The translations under genes and the position numbers were made by a program. A stretch of DNA of 64,000 nt from Deinococcus humi (GTDB taxonomy: Bacteria > Deinococcota > Deinococci > Deinococcales > Deinococcaceae), in the NCBI RefSeq assembly GCF_014201875.1, contig NZ_JACHFL010000006.1, forward strand, positions 124,001 through 188,000, read 5' to 3'. Shown piece by piece: positions 16,791 through 25,931 of this stretch (position 1 is its first letter; every line of letters begins with the position of its first letter). Under the pieces are notes generated by a model, which was not told the DNA's origin, ran no database searches, and saw only the letters and a list, made by a program, of their open reading frames with translations.

Positions 16791-18203
16791 TCAGAAGCTG
16801 AAGCTTGCACCGTAATCGCGGGTGTGGTCCCGCCAGACGGTGTGGTAGTGAAGCTGTGAGCTGTACACCACGCCGTTCTGACACACGAACTCGATCCAGA
16901 CGCTTGGCCCGTCGATCCGCACGTAATCGGCATTGGTGCTCAGGCTGGCATGACCGGAATAGGCGATGGAGGTGTCGTTCAGTTCGCTCTCGTAGGTGGC
17001 GAGCAGCGCGGCGGCCGTAGTGGCGTCGGCATCCTGCACCCAGGGCTTCATGGCCGCGAGCACCAGCGCTTTTTGTGCGGTACTGAGGCTGCCGACCTTC
17101 AGGCCTGCCTTGGTCGCCGGGAACTTACCGTCCTGCTTCGGGCCCAGCAGCACGTCACTGAAGGTTTGTGACAGTTTGGCGCTGGCCAGCTGACTGCTGC
17201 TCAGCGAGGCCAGCATGGCCGCCATGCCCGTCTGCTCCTGATACAGCGGTGCGTACGTCGTGGTGGCGCCGCTGGTGCCGGGCGCGGTGCAATTGTTGGC
17301 GCTCACGGCGGTGCCCGTCACGCTCCAACACTTGGGTTCGACGCCCTCGAACAACGGCGTTGCGCCCACCACCGCGCCGTTGTTGTAGGTGATATTGACG
17401 GCCAGGTGATGTCCACCGAACTGGAGTTGCCAGACGCCGGTGGCGCTGGGCGCGTTTAGAAAGGCCAGGTAGTAGTTGCCGGAGGAGTACCCACCGCCCG
17501 GGCCACCCGGTCCCCCGCCGCTGCCTGCTGCTCCCAACACGTCGTCGGCGGCCAGAATCTGCATGGCCTCCTCATAGCCCTCGTCGTCGCTCGTCCCCAT
17601 GGCCGCCGACACAACCGCCCTTGCGGCCGCCAGTTGTGCCGCAGTCAGGCTACTGAGCACGATGCCGTTGCGACAACCGGATCCGCACGGCAGGTTGGAC
17701 CAGTTGATCGCCAGCGCTTGGGTGCGGTTCAGCACCACGCTTGCCTGCTGGGCGGTGGAAAGGGTGGCCAGAAACGCAGTTGCGGCGCTGAGCACGGCGC
17801 TGTCATTGCTGCCCCCACCCGGGGTGCCGATGCTCACCGTGACGGCCTGCGAGGCGGTGGCTGTATTGCCTGCCGCGTCGCTGGCCTGCGCGGTGTAGGT
17901 CAGGGTGCCGTTGTTGGCGGAGGTCAGGGTGTCGGTATAGGTATACGGCGCGGCCGTGTCGGTGGCGATCACGGTGCCGTTCCGCGAAAAGACGACCTGG
18001 GACACGCCCACGTTGTCGCTGGCGGTGGCGGTCAGGGTGACGCTGCCAGCGGCGCTGAGCGTACTGGGCGTGGCCGTGAGCGCGACGCTGGGCTTGGTGA
18101 TGTCCGTGGTTGTGATGGGCTCTGTCCCACAGCCGGACAGGAACAGGGCCAGGCTGACCGGCAGGCCGAGCCACAGGGAACGGGCAGAACTGGAACGCGG
18201 CAT
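16791..18203 (-). CDS. DUF3500 lipoprotein with N-terminal Ig-like domain
   Basis: A 470-residue lipoprotein (lipobox ALFLSGCG, Cys at about 25). Residues about 35-125 form a bacterial Ig-like domain (TATASDNVGVSQVVFSRNG). The rest is DUF3500, with FGGHHLAVN in the middle and a His-rich C-terminal motif SQLHYHTVWRDHTRDYG. The conserved His residues suggest metal or haem binding, but the family has no established function. The next gene upstream is a paralogue, and the next downstream is the HupE-like transporter, so a metal-capture role is a reasonable inference. Confidence 0.85.
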   Translation of the reverse strand: MPRSSSARSLWLGLPVSLALFLSGCGTEPITTTDITKPSVALTATPSTLSAAGSVTLTATASDNVGVSQVVFSRNGTVIATDTAAPYTYTDTLTSANNGTLTYTAQASDAAGNTATASQAVTVSIGTPGGGSNDSAVLSAATAFLATLSTAQQASVVLNRTQALAINWSNLPCGSGCRNGIVLSSLTAAQLAAARAVVSAAMGTSDDEGYEEAMQILAADDVLGAAGSGGGPGGPGGGYSSGNYYLAFLNAPSATGVWQLQFGGHHLAVNITYNNGAVVGATPLFEGVEPKCWSVTGTAVSANNCTAPGTSGATTTYAPLYQEQTGMAAMLASLSSSQLASAKLSQTFSDVLLGPKQDGKFPATKAGLKVGSLSTAQKALVLAAMKPWVQDADATTAAALLATYESELNDTSIAYSGHASLSTNADYVRIDGPSVWIEFVCQNGVVYSSQLHYHTVWRDHTRDYGASFSF

Positions 18204-18284
18204 AGGAATCTCCTTGAGGCGAGGGAGGAAGTCCCCCGCCCCGATGACCTTAAAAGGAAGTTGTTCAGAACCTGAGTAGGACGC

Positions 18285-19619
18285 TCAGAACGAGTACTCG
18301 CCGCCGTAATCGCGGGTGTGATCGCGCCAGACGGTGTGATAGTGAATCTGTGAGCTGTACACCACACCGTTCTGGCACACGAACTCGATCCAGACACTTG
18401 GCCCATCAATCCGCACGTAATCGGCATTGGTGGTCAGCCCAGCGTTGCCGGAGAAGGAGATATAGGTCTCGTCCAGTTCTTGTTCATAGGTTGCCAGCAG
18501 CTTGGCCGTAGTGACGTCGTCGGCATCCTGGACCCAGGGCTTCATGGCGGCCAGCACCAGGGCTTTTTGCTCGGCGTTGAGACTGCCGACTTTCAGGCCC
18601 GCTTTGGTGGCCGGGAACTTACCGTCCTGCCCCGGCCCCAGCAGCACGTCGCTGAAGGTTTGCGACAGTTTCGCGCTGGCGAGTTGCTCGGCGCTCAATG
18701 AGGCCAGCATCTGCGCCATTCCGGCATGTTCGGCGTTCAGCGGCGCGTAAGTGGTCCCGCTCTCCGTCCAGACTTTCGGCTCCACGCCGGTGAACATGGG
18801 GGTGGCGCTGGCCACCTGCCCGGCCTTAAAGATGGTGTTGACGGCCAGGTGATGACCGCCGAACTGGAGCTGCCAGGTGCCGTCCGTGCTGGGCGTGCCG
18901 AGAAAGGCCAGGAAGTAGGTGCCGCTGGAGTACCCCCCGCCGCCCCCGCCACCAGGGCCACCCGCAGGGGGCGCGCCCGTGGGCGCTCCGGCGGGAGGCG
19001 TGCCGCCCTGAGGCGCGTTCGCATTCCCGGTCGGCCGCGTTGGGGGGGTGCCGCCCCCGCCTGCACTGTTCGGGCCGCCCATGCCACCTGAAGCGTTCAG
19101 TACGTCGTCGGCCATCAGGATTTGCATGGCCTCGTCGTAGCCGTCGTCCTTGACTGTTCCCATCGCGGCCTTCACCACGGCCTGCGCCGCCAGGAGCTGC
19201 TCAGCATTAAGGGTGCTGAACTGAATGCCATTGCGGCAATTGTTGCCACAGGGCAGGTTGGACCATTTGACGGCGTTGGCCTGCGTGGCCGGCAGCAAAA
19301 CGGTGGCTTTCTGCGCGTCCGTCAGCGTGGCGAGAAAGGCCTGCGCGCTGCACACCACTTTGCCAGTCTGGGTGGGAGCTGCCGCACAATCGGCGGGAAC
19401 GGCGGCTGTCTGGCCGGGTAGGGTGACGCCCGTGACGGCGACGGTGCCGTCTGCGCCGACGGTGGCGGTGGCGTCCGAAGTCGCGGAGGAGGTCGTCTGA
19501 ACTGAGCTGGTGGGCGTGGTGCCTGATGTGGATGGGGTGGCGCCGCTGCTGGTGGGCGTGCAGCCGCTGAGGGCCGCCGAGACGATCAGGGCCAGGGTGA
19601 TAGACAGGTTGCGTTTCAT
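18285..19619 (-). CDS. DUF3500 lipoprotein (paralogue of the next gene)
   Basis: The start is ATG 19619 (MKRNLSITLAL), with a GGGAGAA ribosome site. The lipobox is AALSGCT. A Ser/Thr-rich linker replaces the Ig-like domain, and a Gly/Pro-rich stretch (TPPAGAPTGAPPAGGPGG) lies inside the domain near residue 240, as a smaller Gly-rich loop does in the paralogue. FGGHHLAVN and SQIHYHTVWRDHTRDYG are conserved. Tandem duplication is evident from near-identical C-termini over about 200 residues. It is the first gene of the minus-strand block and diverges from the two-component system at 19949, which may control it. Confidence 0.85.
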   Translation of the reverse strand: MKRNLSITLALIVSAALSGCTPTSSGATPSTSGTTPTSSVQTTSSATSDATATVGADGTVAVTGVTLPGQTAAVPADCAAAPTQTGKVVCSAQAFLATLTDAQKATVLLPATQANAVKWSNLPCGNNCRNGIQFSTLNAEQLLAAQAVVKAAMGTVKDDGYDEAMQILMADDVLNASGGMGGPNSAGGGGTPPTRPTGNANAPQGGTPPAGAPTGAPPAGGPGGGGGGGYSSGTYFLAFLGTPSTDGTWQLQFGGHHLAVNTIFKAGQVASATPMFTGVEPKVWTESGTTYAPLNAEHAGMAQMLASLSAEQLASAKLSQTFSDVLLGPGQDGKFPATKAGLKVGSLNAEQKALVLAAMKPWVQDADDVTTAKLLATYEQELDETYISFSGNAGLTTNADYVRIDGPSVWIEFVCQNGVVYSSQIHYHTVWRDHTRDYGGEYSF

Positions 19620-19935
19620 GGTTTTTCTCCCGCGCTCTACAGCGTCATGCCGATCACGAGGGGATCGGCGGTCTCCCGGTGCTGTGTGACTGCCGCTGAG
19701 CGTCAGCAGCATGGTGTCGCCCACATGGCCGGAAATGGTGTCGGTACGAGTCATGCTGCTGTGCTGGTCCCGTGTGTTGTGGGGCAAGTGATGCTGCCGC
19801 TCTGGGCGTCAGTTCCTCGTGCACGGATCGTCGTGCATCTGGTCATGGGACATGGACCAAACCTCCTGCCCTGGTGATACCGGGCACTTGTTAAGAAGTT
19901 GAGTAGAGGGCTGGGCGGTTTTGCAGGCCCGCTGC

Positions 19936-19948
19936 TACGCTGCCTGCC
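19936..19948 (+). promoter_or_regulatory. leaderless -10 element (TACGCT) of the response-regulator gene
   Basis: TACGCT at 19936-19941 ends 7 bases before the ATG, leaving no room for a ribosome site. This fits the TANNNT element of leaderless Deinococcus messages. Confidence 0.45.
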
Positions 19949-20644
19949 ATGACCCAGGACAGCGCCCCACACCTGCTGATCGTGGAGGACCATCCCGGCC
20001 TCAGCGAACTGCTGCGCGAGTATCTGGGTGCACACGGCTACCAGGTCTCTGCAGCGGCTGACGGACACGCCGGCCTGAGATCCGCGCTACACCTGGCCCC
20101 TGATCTGGTCATCCTGGACGTGATGCTCCCTGGTCTGGGCGGGCTGGAAGTGCTGCGTCAACTGCGCACGGAACGTGATACCCCGGTCCTGATGTTGACG
20201 GCCCGCGACGATGAGGCGAGCAAGGTGCTGGGCCTGGAACTGGGGGCAGATGACTATGTGACCAAGCCGTTCTCGATGGCTGAACTGCTGGCCCGCGTCA
20301 AAGCTCTGTTGCGGCGGGCCGGCCTGAAGGACAAGCCGCGCGGCCCCCTGACGCACGGACCACTCAGCCTGCATCCGCTCACGCGCGAGGTCACGGTTCT
20401 GGGCGAGGCAGTCAAGCTGACCCGCGCCGAGTTTGAACTGCTGCACGTGTTGATGCTCAGCCCCGAGCGGGTCTTTACGCGCGGCGAGTTGCTCTCGCAC
20501 CTTCAGGAGGACGGTGGCGGCTCCGAGCGCACCGTCGATGTGCACGTCCGCAACCTGCGCGCCAAACTGGAGATTGATGCGGCACACCCACAGTTGCTGG
20601 AGACGGTATATGGCGTCGGCTACCGGCTGAGGACTGTTTCGTGA
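19949..20644 (+). CDS. OmpR/PhoB family response regulator
   Basis: A 231-residue two-domain regulator. The receiver (1-120) has the acidic pair in IVEDH (13-14), the phospho-acceptor Asp57 in LVILDVMLPG, the MLTARD switch Thr and the YVTKPFS Lys. The C-terminal winged helix (about 135-230) contains LTRAEFELLHVLM and the recognition-helix region SERTVDVHVRNLRAKLE. It binds DNA as a phosphorylated dimer. The 3' end overlaps the kinase start by four bases (GTGA), so the pair is a co-translated two-component system. The divergent neighbour is a DUF3500 gene, the most obvious target. Confidence 0.95.
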   Translation: MTQDSAPHLLIVEDHPGLSELLREYLGAHGYQVSAAADGHAGLRSALHLAPDLVILDVMLPGLGGLEVLRQLRTERDTPVLMLTARDDEASKVLGLELGADDYVTKPFSMAELLARVKALLRRAGLKDKPRGPLTHGPLSLHPLTREVTVLGEAVKLTRAEFELLHVLMLSPERVFTRGELLSHLQEDGGGSERTVDVHVRNLRAKLEIDAAHPQLLETVYGVGYRLRTVS

Positions 20645-22014
20645 CCACCAGGGGCATGAGCCGCAGTCTGCGAACCCGGCTGATCGTCGCGTTCGCCGCT
20701 GTCAGTCTGCCGGTGCTGTTGCTGTTCGCTGGTGGAGCGCTGCTCTACGCGCGTACGGTCTATCTGGGTCTCCGCCAGCAGACGGTCAGAGAGGAGTTGG
20801 TGGCCAATATCCGCACCCATGTTCAGCTCACCGGATCACTGGAAGGCCTGCGGCCCCAGGAGCCGCCGCCAGAGGAGCGCGGTCAACCCCCCACCGCGCC
20901 TTCCCGCGGCCGTGTGGAGCCGCCGCCCCTGATCGTGCTGGACCCGCAGTTTCGGGTGGCTGTGGCCGCCACGGGGCATCCGCAGGGCCTGCTCATCCCC
21001 GTCGCCGACCGTGGCAATCTGACGGCTGTGACGCTGAACGCCCGGCCCGTGGCGTACCTGCTCTCCACCGGCACGCCGCCCCGCCCGGACGCACAGACCA
21101 CCGCCTTTGTGCGCCGCACGGCGGGGCTGCTGCTGCTGGCGGTGAGCCTGGCGACGGGGATTTCGGTGCTGCTGGGAGCCTGGTTCTCACACCGCTTGCT
21201 CGCGCCGCTGCGAACTTTGCAGGGTGGTGTGCGGGCCCTGACCACCACTGGACAGGCCGCGCCGCTGCCCGAAGGCCAGCCGGACGAGCTGGGCGAACTG
21301 CTGCGGGCCTTCAACGGCATGAGCGCTGAGCTGGAGCGCCGCCGCATCTCTTCACGGCAGTTCAGCGCCGACATCGCCCATGACCTGTCCACCCCCCTGA
21401 CCGTGATGCGCGGCACGCTGGAAGCCATGAAAGACGGCACCCTCCCGGCCACGCCCGAACGGCTTTCCCGGCTCCAGACGCAGACCGATCACATGATTCA
21501 GTTGAGTGGCGACCTCCGGCTGCTGTCGATGGCCGATGCGGGCGACCTGACGCTCAAGCTCAGGACAGTGAACATCACCGAACTGCTCTCAGATGTTGAG
21601 GAGACCTTCTTCGAGGTCGCGCGCGATGGGGGCGTCATCCTAGGGGTCAATGCGCCGCCGGACCTGCACGCCCAGCTCGACCCGCTGCGTGTCACGCAGA
21701 TTCTGCACAACCTTGTCCAGAACGCCCTCAACCACACGCCGCGCGGCGGGCTCATCACTGTGGCCGCCGGCCTCCATGGTGTGGCTCAGCTCCGCATCAC
21801 CGTCGCGGACAGTGGCCCAGGCATCCCACCGGAGCAGCTGGAGCGGGTGTTTGACCGCCTGTACCGGGGTGACGACGCCCGCAGCGTGCCTGGCAGTGGG
21901 CTGGGGCTGAGCATTGCCCGCACGCTGGCCGAGGCACACGGCGGCACGCTGACGCTGGAGAGCGTTCCTGGAAACGGCACCACCGCTGTCCTCACGGTCC
22001 CTCTCAATTCATAA
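20641..22014 (+). CDS. membrane sensor histidine kinase
   Basis: A 457-residue kinase starting with GTG within the regulator stop. TM1 (about 13-35) and TM2 (about 158-180) bracket a Pro-rich periplasmic sensor of about 120 residues. A HAMP domain follows (RLLAPLRTLQ to FNGMSAELE), then the HisKA box with His247 in SADIAHDLSTPLTVM and the HATPase with NLVQNALNHT, VADSGPGIPPEQL and GSGLGLSIART. It should sense an envelope signal and phosphorylate the upstream regulator. The sensor domain matches no motif I know, so the signal is open. A metal is suggested only by the adjacent genes. Confidence 0.95.
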   Translation: MTTRGMSRSLRTRLIVAFAAVSLPVLLLFAGGALLYARTVYLGLRQQTVREELVANIRTHVQLTGSLEGLRPQEPPPEERGQPPTAPSRGRVEPPPLIVLDPQFRVAVAATGHPQGLLIPVADRGNLTAVTLNARPVAYLLSTGTPPRPDAQTTAFVRRTAGLLLLAVSLATGISVLLGAWFSHRLLAPLRTLQGGVRALTTTGQAAPLPEGQPDELGELLRAFNGMSAELERRRISSRQFSADIAHDLSTPLTVMRGTLEAMKDGTLPATPERLSRLQTQTDHMIQLSGDLRLLSMADAGDLTLKLRTVNITELLSDVEETFFEVARDGGVILGVNAPPDLHAQLDPLRVTQILHNLVQNALNHTPRGGLITVAAGLHGVAQLRITVADSGPGIPPEQLERVFDRLYRGDDARSVPGSGLGLSIARTLAEAHGGTLTLESVPGNGTTAVLTVPLNS

Positions 22015-22490
22015 GCAGCGGTCTTAACGGTCAGGTTCAAGAGAGCGTTTGGTGTGAAACGAAAAGGAGGCTGGAGACGCCCCTGTGGCCTGCTCCCCTT
22101 TCGTCACGAGTGGGGACGACGTGCTGCTTTAGAGGAGTTGAAGCAAAACCCTTCGTTTCTGCACGGGCCGGACCGACTGAGGCATGGATGGGGGCGAGCA
22201 GGCCAGCCAGGCACAGAATCAAGCCCTCTCCGCCAGACCCACGGCGGTCCCTGCTGTTCAGTTGCTGGTCCGCCCTGACAGGCCACCAATGCCACAAAGC
22301 CCCACGAACACCGCCGGGGGCCATCACGCCGCCGAGCTCCTGGCGCCAAAAGCTCCTGAGCGGCAGCGCCACAGTTCCGCCCGCTCCAGGGGGGTATGCT
22401 GGATGGACCGCTGACCATCAGCCCTGTCCCCTGGTCCTGAAGACCCAGCCGGGCTCATCCCCAAGGCAAGCCTTCAATCCAGGGAGCACC
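22015..22490. other. intergenic, no gene seen
   Basis: Frames here (including an in-frame upstream extension of the next gene) are Pro/Arg/Ser-rich and not protein-like. I see no IS end or terminator. Promoter position not assigned. Confidence 0.4.
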
Positions 22491-23669
22491 ATGGGTCACT
22501 CCGACGATGTCAGCCAGGCGCAACCGAAGGTTGCGCTCCCAAACTCCGGCGACCTGCAGCACGAGATTCAGGTCCTGAAAGCCCAGCTTCGCACCGCCGA
22601 AGCCATGTTTACCAAAAGCCCCCAGGGAGCCTTCGTCCTGGCCCCCTCCGGGCGCATTCTGGCCGCCAACCGGCAGGCTGGTCTGCTGCTGGGCGTTCCG
22701 GTCCAGACGGTCACCGGCCGCCGGTTGGGACACTTCCTGACCCCGGCCTCACAGGCGTCGCTGACCGCCCTGCTTCAACGGGTCTTCGCCACAGCCGAGC
22801 GGGTGGAAGACGATCTCGTGCTGTTGTCCCCCGCTGAGAGGCCCCTGTCGGTCATGGTCGCGGCGCAGCGAATCGATGAGGCGGACGAGGCGGCGGGATG
22901 CCAGCTCGTCGTCACGAACGTGACGACCTTGAAACAGGCCCAGGTGTTCCTGCTCGACGAAGTCGAGGCGCTCAGACACGCGGTTCAGGAGCACGAGCAG
23001 CGCAACCGTCGCCTGGACGAGGAAGTCCATCAGGTGGTCAGCGCCACCGAAGCCCAGTTGTACCTGCACCTCGGGCGGCTGCAGAGCTACCTGAATCTCC
23101 ACCGCAAAGACGTGGGCCTGGACGGACGGGTCTCCAGCCACCTCGACACGACGCAGGACGTGCTGGACACCACCTTTGTGCTGCTGGAGTCGCTTGGCCG
23201 CTACCTGCAGGCGCGGCAACTCAGGCTCCGCTCGACCAGCGTGGATTTGAACCGGGTGCTGGCCGAAGCGCGTAAAGCGCTTCACGGTGTGCTGGCCGGC
23301 CGGGAGGTGCAGTGGTCCTCGGCGAGTCTGCCGACGGTCCAGGGCGACAGCAAAGCCCTGCAGATGATCGTGCAGGAATACCTGGCCAACGCGCTCAAGT
23401 TCACCCGTACACGTGAGCGGGCCTGCATCCATGTCCTGGTGGAGACCACCGCGGAGGAATACCACATCGGCATTCAGGACAACGGGGTGGGCTTCAACAT
23501 GCGGCACAAGGACAAGGCTTTTGAACTGTTCGGGCGGCTCCATCCCTGCGGGTCTTACGAGGGCACTGGACTGGGGCTGGCGGTGGTGCGGCGGCTGGCG
23601 GAACGTTCCGGGGGACGGGCCTGGGGGGACAGCAAGGTGGACCAGGGGGCGACGTTCTGGCTCGCGTAG
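22491..23669 (+). CDS. PAS-domain histidine kinase with degenerate His box
   Basis: The start is ATG 22491, preceded by AGGGAG. The 392-residue soluble protein has a short coiled coil, a PAS domain (about 30-145: GAFVLAPSGRILAANRQAG), a second coiled coil and a DHp-like helix pair (about 185-270) in which the canonical SHDLRxPL is replaced by ATEAQLYLHLGRLQSYL, with no His at the acceptor position. The HATPase is intact: QEYLANALKF, IQDNGVGFN and GTGLGLAVVRRL. Similar PAS kinases with an altered box are common in Deinococcus. It may phosphorylate atypically or act as an ATP-binding regulator. No regulator gene is adjacent. Confidence 0.85.
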   Translation: MGHSDDVSQAQPKVALPNSGDLQHEIQVLKAQLRTAEAMFTKSPQGAFVLAPSGRILAANRQAGLLLGVPVQTVTGRRLGHFLTPASQASLTALLQRVFATAERVEDDLVLLSPAERPLSVMVAAQRIDEADEAAGCQLVVTNVTTLKQAQVFLLDEVEALRHAVQEHEQRNRRLDEEVHQVVSATEAQLYLHLGRLQSYLNLHRKDVGLDGRVSSHLDTTQDVLDTTFVLLESLGRYLQARQLRLRSTSVDLNRVLAEARKALHGVLAGREVQWSSASLPTVQGDSKALQMIVQEYLANALKFTRTRERACIHVLVETTAEEYHIGIQDNGVGFNMRHKDKAFELFGRLHPCGSYEGTGLGLAVVRRLAERSGGRAWGDSKVDQGATFWLA

Positions 23670-23793
23670 CCCAGGGGGGCAGAGGGGAAGCGTGAGGGCC
23701 AATCAGCGCGTACCCCGACACGCCTGGACCGGGCTCCCGAAAACTGATCGTTGAGCGGTGGCCCGTCGGCCTGCGGTGACCGGGCGGCACCCT

Positions 23794-24069
23794 TCACTTG
23801 GCCTGTCCAGGCGGCAGCATTGCCTCAATACGCGCCAGTGGCGACACGCTCAAACCCGAGGCGACTGGAGCGCAGCGAGGGACCTCTTCAGGCGGCAGGG
23901 GTGGCGAGCTGGGTCTGCCCAGCGTCTGCCAGTGGATCCGGCGCCACTGGCGTTCCCCCGCCAGCGCTTCACATTCCATCTGCCAGCACCGCAAGGTCAG
24001 GATGCGGCGCGCAATGGCTGGCAGGAGGTCATCCAGGGAAGTGGTGCGCGCTTCCCGGTCAGTGTCCAT
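23794..24069 (-). CDS. small hypothetical protein, 91 residues
   Basis: The frame encodes an amphipathic N-terminal helix (SLDDLLPAIARRILTLRCW) followed by a basic, Trp-containing middle and a Pro-rich tail. The composition is more protein-like than the other frames here. No ribosome site or family is evident; it may be a decayed gene. Confidence 0.35.
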   Translation of the reverse strand: MDTDREARTTSLDDLLPAIARRILTLRCWQMECEALAGERQWRRIHWQTLGRPSSPPLPPEEVPRCAPVASGLSVSPLARIEAMLPPGQAK

Positions 24070-24295
24070 AGCCCCTGCATTTTAAAGAATCACTCGAGCC
24101 GTGGGTTCAAGGCGGAGAAAGCGCCCTTTAAGGCAGCGCTGGGTCATGTCGAAAAGCCTCAAGGACGATGAAGATCAGGGGAGAGGCAATGACCTCGCCC
24201 CACACGCCGCCAGACACCGCGTCAGGATTGACCCTGCTGACCCACTGGTCTCGGTCTACTTCCAAGCGCACGCTACCGGCGCTCTACACTGTGGT

Positions 24296-24540
24296 ATGCC
24301 CGCTGAAGAGGAGCATCACCTACCGGAGGAAATCGACGCCCGCGCCGAGCAGACGTTGTTCTCCGCAACACGGCACCACGTCTGGGAGGCCGGATTAATC
24401 CAACTCGACACCCTCGAACAGGTCATTCAAGCCGGACAAGAGCAGATCGTGGTCACGCAAGCACTCCGCCAGGTGGTGACCGCCACCTCTATGGGGCGTT
24501 GGTGCAGGCGTGGCAGGCCACTCACGAAGTGGCCCCCTAA
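24296..24540 (+). pseudogene. small hypothetical gene with a frameshift
   Basis: From ATG 24296 the frame gives an acidic helical protein (PAEEEHHLPEEIDARAEQ, then IQLDTLEQVIQAGQEQIV). Near 24487 the natural continuation moves to another frame (LYGALVQAWQATHEVAP, stop at 24540), while the original frame turns basic and runs to 24574. A one-base shift, real or a sequencing error, explains this. No family is recognised. Confidence 0.4.
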
Positions 24541-24570
24541 TGTGTTGGGGGCCACCTACGCCGGCGACAG

Positions 24571-25080
24571 CTAGAAGTCGGGCAACGCAGCAATACTGAA
24601 CCAGATCTCGGCATAGTCCCCGATGGGCAGAGAAGCGACAGTCACGCTGTAGGAATGGTTGAGGGCTCCCTTAATCGTCGGGCGCTGACCCCGGTTGGTC
24701 AGATTCTGAAGGGTGCCCAAGGTCAGGATCTTAGAGCCGCTGGCGAATTTGAAGAGCGCGACTTCCGCCAGGCCCGGCATGTCGTCCTGTCCAAAAACCC
24801 GGGTTGAGAGTTTCACGACCTTACCCTGTGCCCGCAGGACGGTCAGCAGATGGGGGGAGGGATCCTGGGGGAGGCGAACGCTATAGGTTTCCTCCGTGTG
24901 TCCCAGGACTGGGATGGTGGAGAGGTGGGTGCAGCGGTTGAGCTGGCAGAAGGTGGTCTTGAGGAAGGGTACGGTAGAGCCAAGATAAGGGGTACTGGGG
25001 GCTGTGGCCGTGCCAGCAAGTCCCCAACTGCTAAGGCTCAGGACCAGCAGGGCGTTGTTCACGGTGGAGAGGCGTCTCAT
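24571..25080 (-). CDS. secreted hypothetical protein, 169 residues
   Basis: A Sec signal peptide (LLVLSLSSWGLAGTATA) precedes a beta-rich domain with two nearby Cys (TTFCQLNRCTH) and the stretch YSVTVASLPIGDYAEIWFSI at the end. TAACAT lies 6 bases before the ATG, so the message is probably leaderless. No family is recognised. It is likely an exported envelope protein, with the Cys pair forming a disulfide. Confidence 0.6.
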   Translation of the reverse strand: MRRLSTVNNALLVLSLSSWGLAGTATAPSTPYLGSTVPFLKTTFCQLNRCTHLSTIPVLGHTEETYSVRLPQDPSPHLLTVLRAQGKVVKLSTRVFGQDDMPGLAEVALFKFASGSKILTLGTLQNLTNRGQRPTIKGALNHSYSVTVASLPIGDYAEIWFSIAALPDF

Positions 25081-25388
25081 CGGCTGATGTTAGGTGCAGC
25101 GCCATGACATGCGCGTGACGCCACTGCGCTCAGGAAGGTGAAGTCTGCGACCTTTCCAGACTTCCTCAAACAGCTTGGAGACGTTCTTGCATGACTCGCA
25201 GATCAGGCGGACGGGCCAGGCCACGTGACACCTGATGGACCTCGTCCCCTTCTCAACTCGCAGGCACAGCTGTGCTGCCGCCGATGCTCATTTCTCTTGC
25301 GGCCCTCCTTCGCAGGTCTGCCAGCTCGACCTTCTGAATGGTTCGGCTGGTGACCGTCTTGACGTGGATGCGATCTGCTGCCTGTGAT
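25081..25388. other. intergenic, no gene seen
   Basis: It lies between the start of the secreted protein and an IS6 fragment. Apart from the leaderless -10 of that gene (TAACAT, minus strand, 25087-25092) I find nothing recognisable. Confidence 0.4.
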
Positions 25389-25665
25389 CTATGCGTTCTG
25401 GCAACTTAATCTCGGTGGGCTGGTGAGCCAGGCGTGACCGGAGGCCATACCGCCATCGTTTTCCCGTGGGTGTGATCGGCTTCGTTCTTCGGCTCAACCA
25501 TCGCTTTCCCCTCAGTCAGCGTGACGTCCAAGAGCTCCTCCACGAGCGTGTGATCATCCCTGCGGCAGTGGAACATCAAATTTGCCCCGCTTCTCACTGA
25601 GGCATTGCGTCACCGGGAACCCCGCCTCTGTGCCCGGTGGCATCTGAACGAAATGTAGATACTGT
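25389..25665 (+). mobile_element. 5' fragment of an IS6-family element
   Basis: It begins with the terminal repeat GTTCTGGCAACTTAAT and encodes the transposase N-terminus (RPYRHRFPVGVIGF, then HRFPLSQRDVQELLHERV). A frameshift leads to WNIKFAPLLTEALRHRE, where the copy ends. The DDE domain is absent. Confidence 0.65.
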
Positions 25666-25722
25666 CGGCCGATTCATCGGTGGGTGCTAACTCTGCACAT
25701 GTCTCTCAAAATGGTTCTGGCA

Positions 25723-25922
25723 ACTTGACCTCAGCCGGGATGCAGGAGCGCAGCAGGCAGCTTAAGAATCAAGCTGCCTGCTGTATCACCTTTCTTCAGA
25801 GGAAGAGTGCTCCGGTTGAATTGGTTCGTTTGAGGGCAGCGGAGGTCGTCGTTCAGGTCTGGCGGTAAAGGCTCGAGACTCGAGCGTGTCGATCGACCCA
25901 GATGAAGTTGCGCCCTTCCCAA
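25723..25922 (-). mobile_element. 3' fragment of an IS6-family element
   Basis: The terminal repeat GGTTCTGGCAACTTG and an inverted-repeat hairpin (GGCAGCTTAAGAATCAAGCTGCC) mark the 3' end of a minus-strand copy homologous to 40742-40930. Only the last part of the transposase remains. It faces the plus-strand fragment at 25389, as if one element had been split and inverted or two had inserted tail to tail. Confidence 0.6.
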
Positions 25923-25931
25923 GTTGAGAGG

